Source of the DNA: Flavobacterium sp. KACC 22763
GTDB lineage: Bacteria > Bacteroidota > Bacteroidia > Flavobacteriales > Flavobacteriaceae
NCBI RefSeq assembly: GCF_028736155.1
Contig: NZ_CP117879.1
Span: 248,001 to 312,000 of the forward strand
Direction of reading: 5' to 3'
Length of the DNA stretch: 64,000 nt
Positions 32,321 through 41,854 of this stretch are shown piece after piece. Numbering within the stretch: position 1 is the stretch's first letter; every line of letters begins with the position of its first letter. The notes under the pieces are model-generated. The model made no database searches. It worked only from the letters and a program-made list of their open reading frames with translations, and was not told where the DNA came from. A program made the position numbers and the translations under genes.

Positions 32321-32512
32321 TTTTTTTATTCCATGATTTACGCAAATTGTTATAAAGTAATTAGTGAAATTCATTTTGTATTAAGGTTATTTAATAAAAT
32401 TCGTGAATTCGTGGCTATCTTTTTTTTTACTACAAAGCAGGTGGGATTTTTCATATATTTTATTCTGAAAAAAGTTATATTTACAAACCCTAATCAGAAA
32501 AAAAATATCAAA

Positions 32513-33373
32513 ATGAAGAAATTTAAAATGCTATTGTCTGCATTTTTGCTTTGTCTTACCACCATGACATACGCTGCAAAAGTAGACACACTTCAAGTTG
32601 CCAGTACCGCAATGGGAAAAACTTATAAAGCTGCGGTAGTTTTACCAAATTCTTATGCGAAAAGCAAATCAACTTTTCCTGTAATGTATCTGCTGCATGG
32701 TGCATACGGACATTTTAGCGATTGGCTTAAAAATACTCCAAACAAAAAACTGGTTCACAATCTAGCAGACCAATATAATATGATTATTGTAATGCCAGAA
32801 GGAGAGACGTTTAGTTTTTATATTGATAGCCCTGTAAATAAAGAAAGTCAGTTTGAGACTTTTATTACGCAGGAAGTAATTCAAAAAGTCGACAAGACAT
32901 ACCGAACAATTGCCAATAAAAATGGAAGAGTAATCACGGGACTTTCTATGGGTGGCCACGGCGCTTTGTATTTGTCGGCTAGACATCCCGATTTATTTTG
33001 TGCTGCCGGAAGTATGAGTGGTGCTGTAGATATGAGTACGATGCTCAATAGAGATTCTTCGGCTCAAATCGTAAAATTAATGCAACCTGTTTTTGGTGAT
33101 AAAAGTGGTAGTACTGAATTGTATGAGCAAAATTCTGTTTTAAGAATGGCTGATAAAATAAAAGCGAACAAATTGCCACTAATAATAGATTGTGGTGTAG
33201 ACGATTTTTTGATTGAACCAAATAGAGAATTGCACAGAAGATTGGTTTACAATAAAGTTGATCATGATTATACAGAACGTCCTGGAGCTCATACATGGGA
33301 TTATTGGGAAAACTCACTTCCGTATCACGCATTATTTTTTAATAAAATATTGCTTAAAACCAAAACGAAGTAA
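32513..33373 (+). CDS. Secreted alpha/beta-hydrolase esterase (esterase D type)
   Basis: 286 residues from the chosen start MKKFKMLLS; earlier in-frame ATGs lead into a long AT-rich stretch. Signal peptide ends TMTYAAK. The alpha/beta-hydrolase core starts YLLHGAYGHFSDW (oxyanion region), the nucleophile elbow is GLSMGGHG with the serine, and a histidine appears late in RPGAHTWDYWENSLP. The layout is that of the esterase D / tributyrin esterase family acting on acetyl or feruloyl ester groups, here in the periplasm or outside. No operon partner. Confidence 0.85.
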   Translation: MKKFKMLLSAFLLCLTTMTYAAKVDTLQVASTAMGKTYKAAVVLPNSYAKSKSTFPVMYLLHGAYGHFSDWLKNTPNKKLVHNLADQYNMIIVMPEGETFSFYIDSPVNKESQFETFITQEVIQKVDKTYRTIANKNGRVITGLSMGGHGALYLSARHPDLFCAAGSMSGAVDMSTMLNRDSSAQIVKLMQPVFGDKSGSTELYEQNSVLRMADKIKANKLPLIIDCGVDDFLIEPNRELHRRLVYNKVDHDYTERPGAHTWDYWENSLPYHALFFNKILLKTKTK

Positions 33374-33797
33374 TTGCGGAATTAATATTTTTTAAACAGT
33401 AAATATTATATTGTTTTATTTTGGAGTTATGTTTTTTAAGAAATTGATAAGAAAGACCTTTTGTTTTAAAAAATAAAAGGTCTTTTTTTATTTGTAAAAA
33501 TCATTGCGTACTACTTTTCTTTCTTCTTACATTCCGTTCATCGATTATTTTTGAATGATATCGATTTTACGTCTTTTTAATGGATAGCAGTTGTGTTATT
33601 AACTAATTTTAACAAATGTTTTTCCCCCCTGATCGATAATGTCAGATTCATTTCTGAGGGTCAAGTCTTTTTTATAAGAGTTTTTTAGATTTTGTGCTTC
33701 ATAACTTTTGAAGATGGTTTATTATTTACATGTAATTGCCAAATCTGCAAACTATCTGGTTTTTTGCTAATGTAATGGTATTCTAAATACTATTATT
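33374..33797. other. Intergenic 424 bp with esterase terminator
   Basis: Holds a terminator, AAGACCTTTT (33453-33462) paired with AAAAGGTCTT (33475-33484) then T residues, for the esterase gene. The remainder, about 310 bp of AT-rich DNA, must contain the promoter and long leader of the large adhesin gene; TAACTTTTG near 33702 only partly fits the -7 box. Confidence 0.6.
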
Positions 33798-36700
33798 ATG
33801 AAAAAAACTATTCTTTATCACATGAAGATTATACATGAATTATGTAAAATCTTTCGTTGTTCCTTTATTAATTTGGTTTTCCCAAATTTTAGTTTGGTGA
33901 AAATTATTGTGCACAAAAAGCATCAGTTTTTTTTGATGGTGCTTTTTATGCTATTTGCTTTCCAACCTTATTTGCATTCACAAGCCATATCTGGAGCAGC
34001 TGTACAAGCTAATTTTGGTATTGATGCAGATGTTTATGCAAACAAAGAACAATTTTTAGTTCCCCCAACGGTTTCTGGTATTTATGATGACTGGTTTTTT
34101 AGCTCTGCTTTTGCTAATGGAACCGGTCAAAATGTTATTGATCAGACTAATGCGGCGGGACTAAAAACATCAATCCAAGCTAATAATAATTTTACATTCG
34201 AAAAAAGAATGTCGAAACCCAAAAATACCATGGTTGGTAATTTTTTGTGGATTGATGCTGTTTATGGGCGTGATGGAAATTCAACGCAAAGTAACAACGA
34301 TTCTAATACTTTTTCTGGAAATTCTAACAAGAATGGTGATAACCCGACAACTTGGGCTTTAGGTGCTGGTAGTATCCCTCAAAAAGATGATATTGTAGAT
34401 GTTTACGGCTATTTAAGAAGAGACTTATCTCCAGCCGCATTAGCAATTAATCCTAATGGAGTTTTATGGGGATATGGAGGAGCGTCTAAAATTTCTTCAG
34501 ATGGGAATTCACATTTTGATTTTGAATTTTTTAGAACAGAAGTAAGTTTTAACGGTAGCGCACTAGTGGGTACTGGTAGTCAAGCAGGACACACAGCCTG
34601 GACTTTTGATGCCACCGGAAAAATACTTGTCCCTGGTGACGTGCTTGTTGCCATCGATTTTGAAAATGGTGGAACAAAACCACTTGGTAGCGTAAGGGTT
34701 TGGATGTCTAGTGCTGATATCGCTAATTTTAACTCAAGACCTAACAGACCATTTGATCTTACTGGTGTTTTTGACCAAGGTAATGGTGCACCTCCTTACG
34801 GATATGCTGAAATAAAAGCAAAAGGAGGAGGTATACTTACAAATGTTTTTGCAGTTGTTAATGTATCGGCTGCTACATTAGGACCACCTTGGGGAACTTT
34901 AGAAGGTTCGCAAGCCTCTTTTCAGGATAATTATAAAGCTTTGCAGTTTACAGAGTTTGGACTTAATTTGACAGCGTTAGGACTGGATAGCCGAAATGTT
35001 AACCAAAGTCCTTGTTCAAATTTATTAGGTTCTCTGATCGTAAAAACAAGATCTTCATCTTCATTTACTGCAGAGTTAAAAGATTTTTCAGGGCCTTATT
35101 TATTCGGAAATATTACGGATGTAGCCGTAGTAGGTAATGTTAGTAACCCATTAACCTGTAATAATACAACGGCTACTTTAACAGCAACACCAACTCCTGC
35201 AAATGCAACTATAAAATGGTACGGGCCTTCACCTGATGGTATAGCCGATGGACCTTTTATACCAGGAAATGCGCCAGTTGTGTCTGTTAAGGGAGTTTAT
35301 ACGGTATATGCTTATACAAATTTAGAAGGCTGCTTTGCTAAAAAAACAGTCACAGTTCTTGAAAATAAAGAACCGCCAAATGTTAATGCAGGAGGTGATA
35401 AAGCTTTAACTTGTTTGATAACGTCAATAAAACTGTCGGGCTCATCAAGTACGCCTAATGCTACTTATTTATGGAGTACATTGGACGGAAATATTGTTTC
35501 AGATGGTACAACTCTGACACCAACTGTAGATAAGGCTGGAACTTATACATTAACAGTCACTGATCCTGTAAACGGATGTAAAAAATCAGATGATGTACTT
35601 GTAACAAATACTCCGCCAACACCTATTAATATAACTTGTCCTGAAGATAATATAAAAAGTTCTTGCTTTTATGCCGATCAGGCGGCAGTTAATGCAGCTT
35701 TTGAAATCTTTAAACAAGGTTTTACAGCTTCAGGAGGTAACGGAACTTTAGTGACTTCAGGATTAGAAAATTTAACTCCTCCACTTTTATGTGGTGGTAC
35801 TGTAACGGTAAACTTCAAAGTTAAAGATGATTGCGGTTTAGAAAAATCATGTTCTGCAACCTTCACCATCACAGCCCCTGCGGCAGTGGCTCCTGAAGCT
35901 CCGACAGCAGTGAATGCTTCAGCCTGCGCGTATGCAGACCAGGCCGCATTGGATGCCGCATTTGAGACCTTCAAACAGGGCTTTAAGGTAAGCGGAGGAT
36001 GCGATGCGAAAGGATCAATCCAAGGCAGTCCAGCTGCGCCAAAATTGTGCGATGGCGGAACAGTGACAGTCACCTATAAAGTGACCGACAAATGCTACGA
36101 GACCACCATCAGCCGTGACTTCACCATCACAGCCCCTGCAGCCGTAACCCCTGAAGCTCCGACAGCAGTGAATGCTTCAGCCTGCGCGTATGCCGATCAG
36201 GCCGCATTGGATGCCGCTTTCGAAACCTTCAAACAGGGCTTTAAAGTGAGCGGAGGATGCGATGCGAAAGGCGAGATCCAGGGCAGTCCAGCTGCGCCAA
36301 AATTGTGCGATGGCGGAACAGTGACAGTGACCTATAAAGTGACCGACAAATGCTACGAGACCACCATCAGCCGCGACTTCACCATCACAGCCCCTGCGGC
36401 AGTGACTCCTGAAGCTCCGACAGCGGTTAACGCTTCAGCCTGCGCGTATGCCGATCAGGCCGCATTGGATGCCGCATTCGAAACCTTCAAACAGGGCTTT
36501 AAAGTGAGCGGAGGATGCGATGCGAAAGGATCAATCCAAGGCAGTCCAGCTGCGCCAAAATTGTGTGACGGCGGAACAGTGACAGTTACCTATAAAGTGA
36601 CTGACAAATGCTACGAGACCACCATCAGCCGTGACTTCACCATCACAGCTCCTGCAGCAGTGACTCCTGAAGCTCCGACAGCGGTTAACGCTTCAGCCTG

Positions 36701-39700
36701 CGCGTATGCCGATCAGGCCGCATTGGATGCCGCATTCGAAACCTTCAAACAGGGCTTTAAAGTGAGCGGAGGATGCGATGCGAAAGGATCAATCCAAGGC
36801 AGTCCGATGGCTCCGAAACTATGCGATGGAGGCACAGTGACAGTTACCTATAAAGTGACCGACAAATGCTACGAGACCACCATCAGCCGAGACTTCACCA
36901 TCACAGCTCCTGCTGCAGTGACTCCGGAAGCTCCGACAGCAGTGAATGCTTCAGCCTGCGCGTATGCCGATCAGGCCGCATTGGATGCCGCTTTCGAAAC
37001 CTTCAAACAGGGCTTTAAAGTGAGCGGAGGATGCGATGCGAAAGGAGTTATCCAAGGCAGTCCGATGGCTCCGAAACTATGCGATGGAGGCACAGTGACA
37101 GTGACCTATAAAGTGACCGACAAATGCTACGAGACCACCATCAGCCGTGACTTCACCATCACAGCCCCTGCGGCAGTGACTCCTGAAGCTCCGACAGCGG
37201 TTAACGCTTCAGCCTGCGCGTATGCCGATCAGGCCGCATTGGATGCCGCATTCGAAACCTTCAAACAGGGCTTTAAAGTGAGCGGAGGATGCGATGCGAA
37301 AGGCGAGATCCAAGGCAGTCCGATGGCTCCGAAACTATGCGATGGAGGCACAGTGACAGTCACCTATAAAGTGACCGACAAATGCTACGAGACCACCATC
37401 AGCCGAGACTTCACCATCACAGCTCCTGCGGCAGTGACTCCTGAAGCTCCGACAGCGGTTAACGCTTCAGCCTGCGCTTATGCAGACCAGGCCGCATTGG
37501 ATGCCGCATTCGAAACCTTCAAACAGGGCTTTAAAGTGAGCGGAGGATGCGATGCGAAAGGAGAGATCCAAGGCAGTCCGATGGCTCCGAAACTATGCGA
37601 TGGAGGCACAGTGACAGTCACCTATAAAGTGACCGACAAATGCTACGAGACCACCATCAGCCGAGACTTCACCATCACAGCCCCTGCGGCAGTGACTCCT
37701 GAAGCTCCGACAGCGGTTAACGCTTCAGCGTGCGCTTATGCAGACCAGGCCGCATTGGATGCCGCATTCGAAACCTTCAAACAGGGCTTTAAAGTGAGCG
37801 GAGGATGCGATGCGAAAGGATCAATCCAAGGCAGTCCGATGGCTCCGAAACTATGCGATGGAGGAACAGTGACGGTTACCTATAAAGTGACCGACAAATG
37901 CTACGAGACCACCATCAGCCGAGACTTCACCATCACAGCCCCTGCGGCAGTGACTCATGAAGCTCCGACAGCGGTTAACGCTTCAGCCTGCGCGTATGCA
38001 GACCAGGCCGCATTGGATGCCGCATTTGAGACCTTCAAACAGGGCTTTAAGGTAAGCGGAGGATGCGATGCGAAAGGATCAATCCAAGACAGTCCAGCTG
38101 CGCCAAAATTGTGCGATGGCGGAACAGTGACAGTCACCTATAAAGTGACCGACAAATGCTACGAGACCACCATCAGCCGTGACTTCACCATCACAGCCCC
38201 TGCAGCCGTAACCCCTGAAGCTCCGACAGCAGTGAATGCTTCAGCCTGCGCGTATGCAGACCAGGCCGCATTGGATGCCGCATTTGAGACCTTCAAACAG
38301 GGCTTTAAAGTGAGCGGAGGATGCGATGCGAAAGGAGAGATCCAAGGCAGTCCGATGGCTCCGAAACTATGCGATGGAGGCACAGTGACAGTCACCTATA
38401 AAGTGACCGACAAATGCTACGAGACCACCATCAGCCGAGACTTCACCATCACAGCCCCTGCGGCAGTGACTCCTGAAGCTCCGACAGCGGTTAACGCTTC
38501 AGCGTGCGCTTATGCAGACCAGGCCGCATTGGATGCCGCATTCGAAACCTTCAAACAGGGCTTTAAAGTGAGCGGAGGATGCGATGCGAAAGGATCAATC
38601 CAAGGCAGTCCGATGGCTCCGAAACTATGCGATGGAGGAACAGTGACGGTTACCTATAAAGTGACCGACAAATGCTACGAGACCACCATCAGCCGAGACT
38701 TCACCATCACAGCCCCTGCGGCAGTGACTCATGAAGCTCCGACAGCGGTTAACGCTTCAGCCTGCGCGTATGCAGACCAGGCCGCATTGGATGCCGCATT
38801 TGAGACCTTCAAACAGGGCTTTAAGGTAAGCGGAGGATGCGATGCGAAAGGATCAATCCAAGACAGTCCAGCTGCGCCAAAATTGTGCGATGGCGGAACA
38901 GTGACAGTCACCTATAAAGTGACCGACAAATGCTACGAGACCACCATCAGCCGTGACTTCACCATCACAGCCCCTGCAGCCGTAACCCCTGAAGCTCCGA
39001 CAGCAGTGAATGCTTCAGCCTGCGCGTATGCAGACCAGGCCGCATTGGATGCCGCATTTGAGACCTTCAAACAGGGCTTTAAGGTAAGCGGAGGATGCGA
39101 TGCGAAAGGATCAATCCAAGGCAGTCCAGCTGCGCCAAAATTGTGCGATGGCGGAACAGTGACAGTCACCTATAAAGTGACCGACAAATGCTACGAGACC
39201 ACCATCAGCCGTGACTTCACCATCACAGCTCCTGCGGCAGTAGTTCCTGTAGCGCCAGATCCGTTTAGCGCTTCCGCCTGTGCTTATGCCGACCAGGCTG
39301 CAGTAAATGCTGCCTTTGAAATCTTCAAACAAGGCTTTAGCGTAAGTGGCGGTTGTAATGCAAAAGGTGCATTTGTAGGTAATCCGGTAGCACCAAACTT
39401 ATGTCAGGGTGGAACTACCAGTGTAAGTTACATGATCACTGATAAATGTTACACTACTACAATCAGTAGAAGTTTCACTATTACCGCTCCTGCAGCCGTA
39501 ACTCCTGAAGCTCCGACAGCGGTTAACGCTTCAGCCTGCGCTTATGCCGACCAGGCCGCATTGGATGCCGCTTTCGAAACATTCAAACAGGGCTTTAAAG
39601 TAAGCGGAGGATGCGATGCGAAAGGAGTTATCCAAGGCAGTCCAGTTGCACCAAAATTATGCGAAGGAGGAACAACAACAGTTACCTATAAAGTGACTGA

Positions 39701-41024
39701 TAAATGTTATGAAACTACAATTAGCAGAGACTTCACTATTACTAAAGTTAACTTGCTTAATGTTTCAAGTCCTCCAAATAAAACAGTTGTTTGTGGTGAA
39801 GATGCAGATGCAGCATTTGTAGCATGGATTGCTGGATTTAAATTCACGGGAGGATGTGCTGGAAATGTTCAGGCAACAGATTTATCTCAATTTGTGAAAC
39901 CTCAGATTGGAACGGCATTAGTTATAGAATATGTTGTTTCAAACAATTGTGAAACGATTAAAAAAGTTTCAACATTTTTGATCACTCCATGTACAACTCC
40001 AATTTGTACATACACTCAAGGAGCTTACGGAAATGTTGGAGGTATGGCCTGTGTAGGAGGACAATCTTATACAACTAAAGCTCTTATTGCGAAAGCATTA
40101 AGTGCTTATCCAGGAGGAACAATGACAATTGGTTTAGTTGGAAAATCTGTATTAGTATCTAATAATCAAGCTGATATTAATGGTGTGATAGCAGTTTTAC
40201 CAGGAGGAGGAGCGAGTAAAGTGTTAGCAAATGGAAATCCTCATATTGGTGCATTGCCTGCATCATACCTTAAAAAAGGGAAACTTGATAATACCTTATT
40301 GGCCCAAACTATTACTTTAGGACTTAATTTAGGTATTGATAGTGAGTTGAGTAAATTCAAATTGCAAGCAGGTATATTGGCAGTTGCTCAACCTGAAGGC
40401 GGTTGCGGATCTAAAACTCCAAAAGCGCGTTCTTGTAATCCTGACGGAACAGTAAGTAATGAATACAAATATTACACTATTCCGAACAATGTGGTTAGTA
40501 AACTGGCTGGAGATAAAACAGTCGGTGATTTGTTTAACTTGGCTAATCAAGCATTAGGAGGCGGAAACACTTACGGACTTTCTCTTTCTGATATTGCAAG
40601 CTTAGTAGATTTGATAAACAATGCATTTGATGAATGTAGAATCGCAATAGGATACAATATTCAACCGCTTGCTTGTGGAGCTACTCAACAATCAATAGTT
40701 ACTCAGACACCTACTACTCAGGAAACAACTGTAGTAGAAAGCAGTGCAAAAGAAAGTAAAAAACCTGGTTTTGATGCTTATCCTGTTCCATTCAAAAATT
40801 ACATTACCATTCGCTATAACTTTGATTATGCGACCGATGTCAAAATTGAATTGTTTGATCTATCAGGAAAACTGTTATCTTCTAAAACAGATACAGATGC
40901 CCATTTAGGAAAAGAATATAACTTTAATATCGATTTCTATGTAGGTAAATTCCAAGTTTACATTTTACAAATTACGACTAACAGAGGCAGTAGTACTAAA
41001 AAAGTCATTTCTGCTGGTAATTAA
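33798..41024 (+). CDS. Giant T9SS-secreted adhesin-like repeat protein
   Basis: 2408 residues. A long N-terminal leader contains the signal (HQFFLMVLFMLFAFQPYLHSQA); a GTG at 33909 would give a compact signal and could be the real start. A beta-rich head (about 60-440) is followed by Ig/PKD-like domains (VNAGGDKALTCLITSIKLSG) and about sixteen 86-residue repeats, of which thirteen (35922-39275) are nearly identical. Each repeat has four cysteines (CAYADQ, GGC, KLC, DKC). A C-terminal domain (about 2080-2320) ends in a type A T9SS sorting domain (AYPVPFKNYITIRYN, LFDLSGKLLSSKT). It is expected on the cell surface or in the medium as a stalk-like adhesin. Ligand unknown. Confidence 0.88.
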   Translation: MKKTILYHMKIIHELCKIFRCSFINLVFPNFSLVKIIVHKKHQFFLMVLFMLFAFQPYLHSQAISGAAVQANFGIDADVYANKEQFLVPPTVSGIYDDWFFSSAFANGTGQNVIDQTNAAGLKTSIQANNNFTFEKRMSKPKNTMVGNFLWIDAVYGRDGNSTQSNNDSNTFSGNSNKNGDNPTTWALGAGSIPQKDDIVDVYGYLRRDLSPAALAINPNGVLWGYGGASKISSDGNSHFDFEFFRTEVSFNGSALVGTGSQAGHTAWTFDATGKILVPGDVLVAIDFENGGTKPLGSVRVWMSSADIANFNSRPNRPFDLTGVFDQGNGAPPYGYAEIKAKGGGILTNVFAVVNVSAATLGPPWGTLEGSQASFQDNYKALQFTEFGLNLTALGLDSRNVNQSPCSNLLGSLIVKTRSSSSFTAELKDFSGPYLFGNITDVAVVGNVSNPLTCNNTTATLTATPTPANATIKWYGPSPDGIADGPFIPGNAPVVSVKGVYTVYAYTNLEGCFAKKTVTVLENKEPPNVNAGGDKALTCLITSIKLSGSSSTPNATYLWSTLDGNIVSDGTTLTPTVDKAGTYTLTVTDPVNGCKKSDDVLVTNTPPTPINITCPEDNIKSSCFYADQAAVNAAFEIFKQGFTASGGNGTLVTSGLENLTPPLLCGGTVTVNFKVKDDCGLEKSCSATFTITAPAAVAPEAPTAVNASACAYADQAALDAAFETFKQGFKVSGGCDAKGSIQGSPAAPKLCDGGTVTVTYKVTDKCYETTISRDFTITAPAAVTPEAPTAVNASACAYADQAALDAAFETFKQGFKVSGGCDAKGEIQGSPAAPKLCDGGTVTVTYKVTDKCYETTISRDFTITAPAAVTPEAPTAVNASACAYADQAALDAAFETFKQGFKVSGGCDAKGSIQGSPAAPKLCDGGTVTVTYKVTDKCYETTISRDFTITAPAAVTPEAPTAVNASACAYADQAALDAAFETFKQGFKVSGGCDAKGSIQGSPMAPKLCDGGTVTVTYKVTDKCYETTISRDFTITAPAAVTPEAPTAVNASACAYADQAALDAAFETFKQGFKVSGGCDAKGVIQGSPMAPKLCDGGTVTVTYKVTDKCYETTISRDFTITAPAAVTPEAPTAVNASACAYADQAALDAAFETFKQGFKVSGGCDAKGEIQGSPMAPKLCDGGTVTVTYKVTDKCYETTISRDFTITAPAAVTPEAPTAVNASACAYADQAALDAAFETFKQGFKVSGGCDAKGEIQGSPMAPKLCDGGTVTVTYKVTDKCYETTISRDFTITAPAAVTPEAPTAVNASACAYADQAALDAAFETFKQGFKVSGGCDAKGSIQGSPMAPKLCDGGTVTVTYKVTDKCYETTISRDFTITAPAAVTHEAPTAVNASACAYADQAALDAAFETFKQGFKVSGGCDAKGSIQDSPAAPKLCDGGTVTVTYKVTDKCYETTISRDFTITAPAAVTPEAPTAVNASACAYADQAALDAAFETFKQGFKVSGGCDAKGEIQGSPMAPKLCDGGTVTVTYKVTDKCYETTISRDFTITAPAAVTPEAPTAVNASACAYADQAALDAAFETFKQGFKVSGGCDAKGSIQGSPMAPKLCDGGTVTVTYKVTDKCYETTISRDFTITAPAAVTHEAPTAVNASACAYADQAALDAAFETFKQGFKVSGGCDAKGSIQDSPAAPKLCDGGTVTVTYKVTDKCYETTISRDFTITAPAAVTPEAPTAVNASACAYADQAALDAAFETFKQGFKVSGGCDAKGSIQGSPAAPKLCDGGTVTVTYKVTDKCYETTISRDFTITAPAAVVPVAPDPFSASACAYADQAAVNAAFEIFKQGFSVSGGCNAKGAFVGNPVAPNLCQGGTTSVSYMITDKCYTTTISRSFTITAPAAVTPEAPTAVNASACAYADQAALDAAFETFKQGFKVSGGCDAKGVIQGSPVAPKLCEGGTTTVTYKVTDKCYETTISRDFTITKVNLLNVSSPPNKTVVCGEDADAAFVAWIAGFKFTGGCAGNVQATDLSQFVKPQIGTALVIEYVVSNNCETIKKVSTFLITPCTTPICTYTQGAYGNVGGMACVGGQSYTTKALIAKALSAYPGGTMTIGLVGKSVLVSNNQADINGVIAVLPGGGASKVLANGNPHIGALPASYLKKGKLDNTLLAQTITLGLNLGIDSELSKFKLQAGILAVAQPEGGCGSKTPKARSCNPDGTVSNEYKYYTIPNNVVSKLAGDKTVGDLFNLANQALGGGNTYGLSLSDIASLVDLINNAFDECRIAIGYNIQPLACGATQQSIVTQTPTTQETTVVESSAKESKKPGFDAYPVPFKNYITIRYNFDYATDVKIELFDLSGKLLSSKTDTDAHLGKEYNFNIDFYVGKFQVYILQITTNRGSSTKKVISAGN
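35922..39275 (+). repeat. Thirteen near-identical 258-bp coding repeats
   Basis: Thirteen head-to-tail units of exactly 258 bp (86 codons), starting at GCCTGCGCGTATGC-type sequence. Differences are few and mostly confined to one short window (the six residues after DAKG) and a P/H change in VTPEAP/VTHEAP. Units 7-9 (37470-38243) and 10-12 (38244-39017) carry the same variant order, so a 774-bp block has been duplicated. Codon use (GCC, GCG, CTG-poor, AAC) is visibly G+C-richer than in the rest of the gene. Flanking divergent units lie at 35664-35921 and 39276-39750. Confidence 0.92.
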
Positions 41025-41045
41025 ATTTATTTATAAATCTTATTT

Positions 41046-41072
41046 AAAGCATCCGTTAAAAGCGGGTGCTTT
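41046..41072 (+). terminator. Terminator after the adhesin gene
   Basis: AAAGCATCCG pairs with CGGGTGCTTT (with one G-U type pair), followed by a long T run. Confidence 0.8.
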
Positions 41073-41247
41073 TTTTTTTGAAAATTATTTTTTCTTTTTA
41101 TCCTTTAATTATTAGTGTTTTACGAGTAAGACGATTTGTTAAATATCAGTGAGATTGAAAAAAAATAGAGGAAAAATCATGTTTTTCTTTTTTTTGGTTT
41201 AATTTTTGGAATACCTTTATAGTATAATCCTTAAAAAAAAAATAATT

Positions 41248-41775
41248 ATGAAAAAGATACTTACCTTATTTGCAGTTATCGGTTTAATTGCATTCTCTAG
41301 CTGTGAAGGGCCAGAAGGGCCTCCAGGACCGGAAGGACTTCCAGGACCTGTTGCTGAAGTTTTTGAACTTCAAAATGTAAATTTTGATTATAATGTTGAT
41401 GATGGCTATAATATTTATAGAAAATTAACTCCAAATATTGTGGACTCAGATGTTATTTTGATTTACAGATTGTCAGGATTAATTAATTCTACAACTCCAA
41501 TTTGGCAACAAATTCCAAGAACACTTTATCTGTCTCAAGGAGAGCTTGATTATGATTTTGATTTTAGTAGAACAGATTTTACAATCTATGCGGGAGGAAC
41601 TTATGACTTGGCTTTAACTCCTGATCTTATTAGAAATCAAACTTTTAGAATTGTAATTGTTCCAGGTGATTTTTCAACAACAGGTAAATCTGTTAGCAAG
41701 CCTGATTATTCAGATTATAATGCAGTTATCAAGAAATATAACATTGACGATAGTAATGTTAAACAATTAAATTAA
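41248..41775 (+). CDS. Collagen-motif lipoprotein
   Basis: 175 residues from the start at MKKILTLFAV; an earlier in-frame ATG at 41206 only adds an AT-rich leader. The lipobox FSSCEG gives a lipid-anchored cysteine. Next comes a short collagen-like run, GPEGPPGPEGLPGPV, of five G-x-y triplets. The remainder is a beta-rich domain of unknown type (DVILIYRLSGLINSTTPIWQ and DFTIYAGGTYDLALTPDL). Proteins with a few collagen triplets are common surface lipoproteins in Flavobacteria. It is the first gene after the T9SS adhesin and could be expressed with it, though a terminator lies between. Confidence 0.65.
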   Translation: MKKILTLFAVIGLIAFSSCEGPEGPPGPEGLPGPVAEVFELQNVNFDYNVDDGYNIYRKLTPNIVDSDVILIYRLSGLINSTTPIWQQIPRTLYLSQGELDYDFDFSRTDFTIYAGGTYDLALTPDLIRNQTFRIVIVPGDFSTTGKSVSKPDYSDYNAVIKKYNIDDSNVKQLN

Positions 41776-41800
41776 TTTTTGAAGTTAATTAAAATATAAA

Positions 41801-41828
41801 AAAAAGGAAATCTTACGATTTCCTTTTT
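41801..41828. terminator. Bidirectional terminator between lipoprotein and TerC genes
   Basis: AAAAAGGAAATC (41801-41812) pairs with GATTTCCTTTTT (41817-41828) between convergent stops. Confidence 0.8.
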
Positions 41829-41854
41829 TTTATAAATATATGTTTTGTAACTAA

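Noticed and set aside
35922..39275. Possible CRISPR-like array from regular repeats
   Set aside because: Units are 258 bp, coding and contiguous with no unique spacers, and no cas gene is present.
35678..39332. Several antisense reading frames of 60-131 residues across the adhesin repeats
   Set aside because: They repeat at the 258- or 774-bp period of the sense repeats and are mirror frames of the G+C-rich unit, not independent genes.
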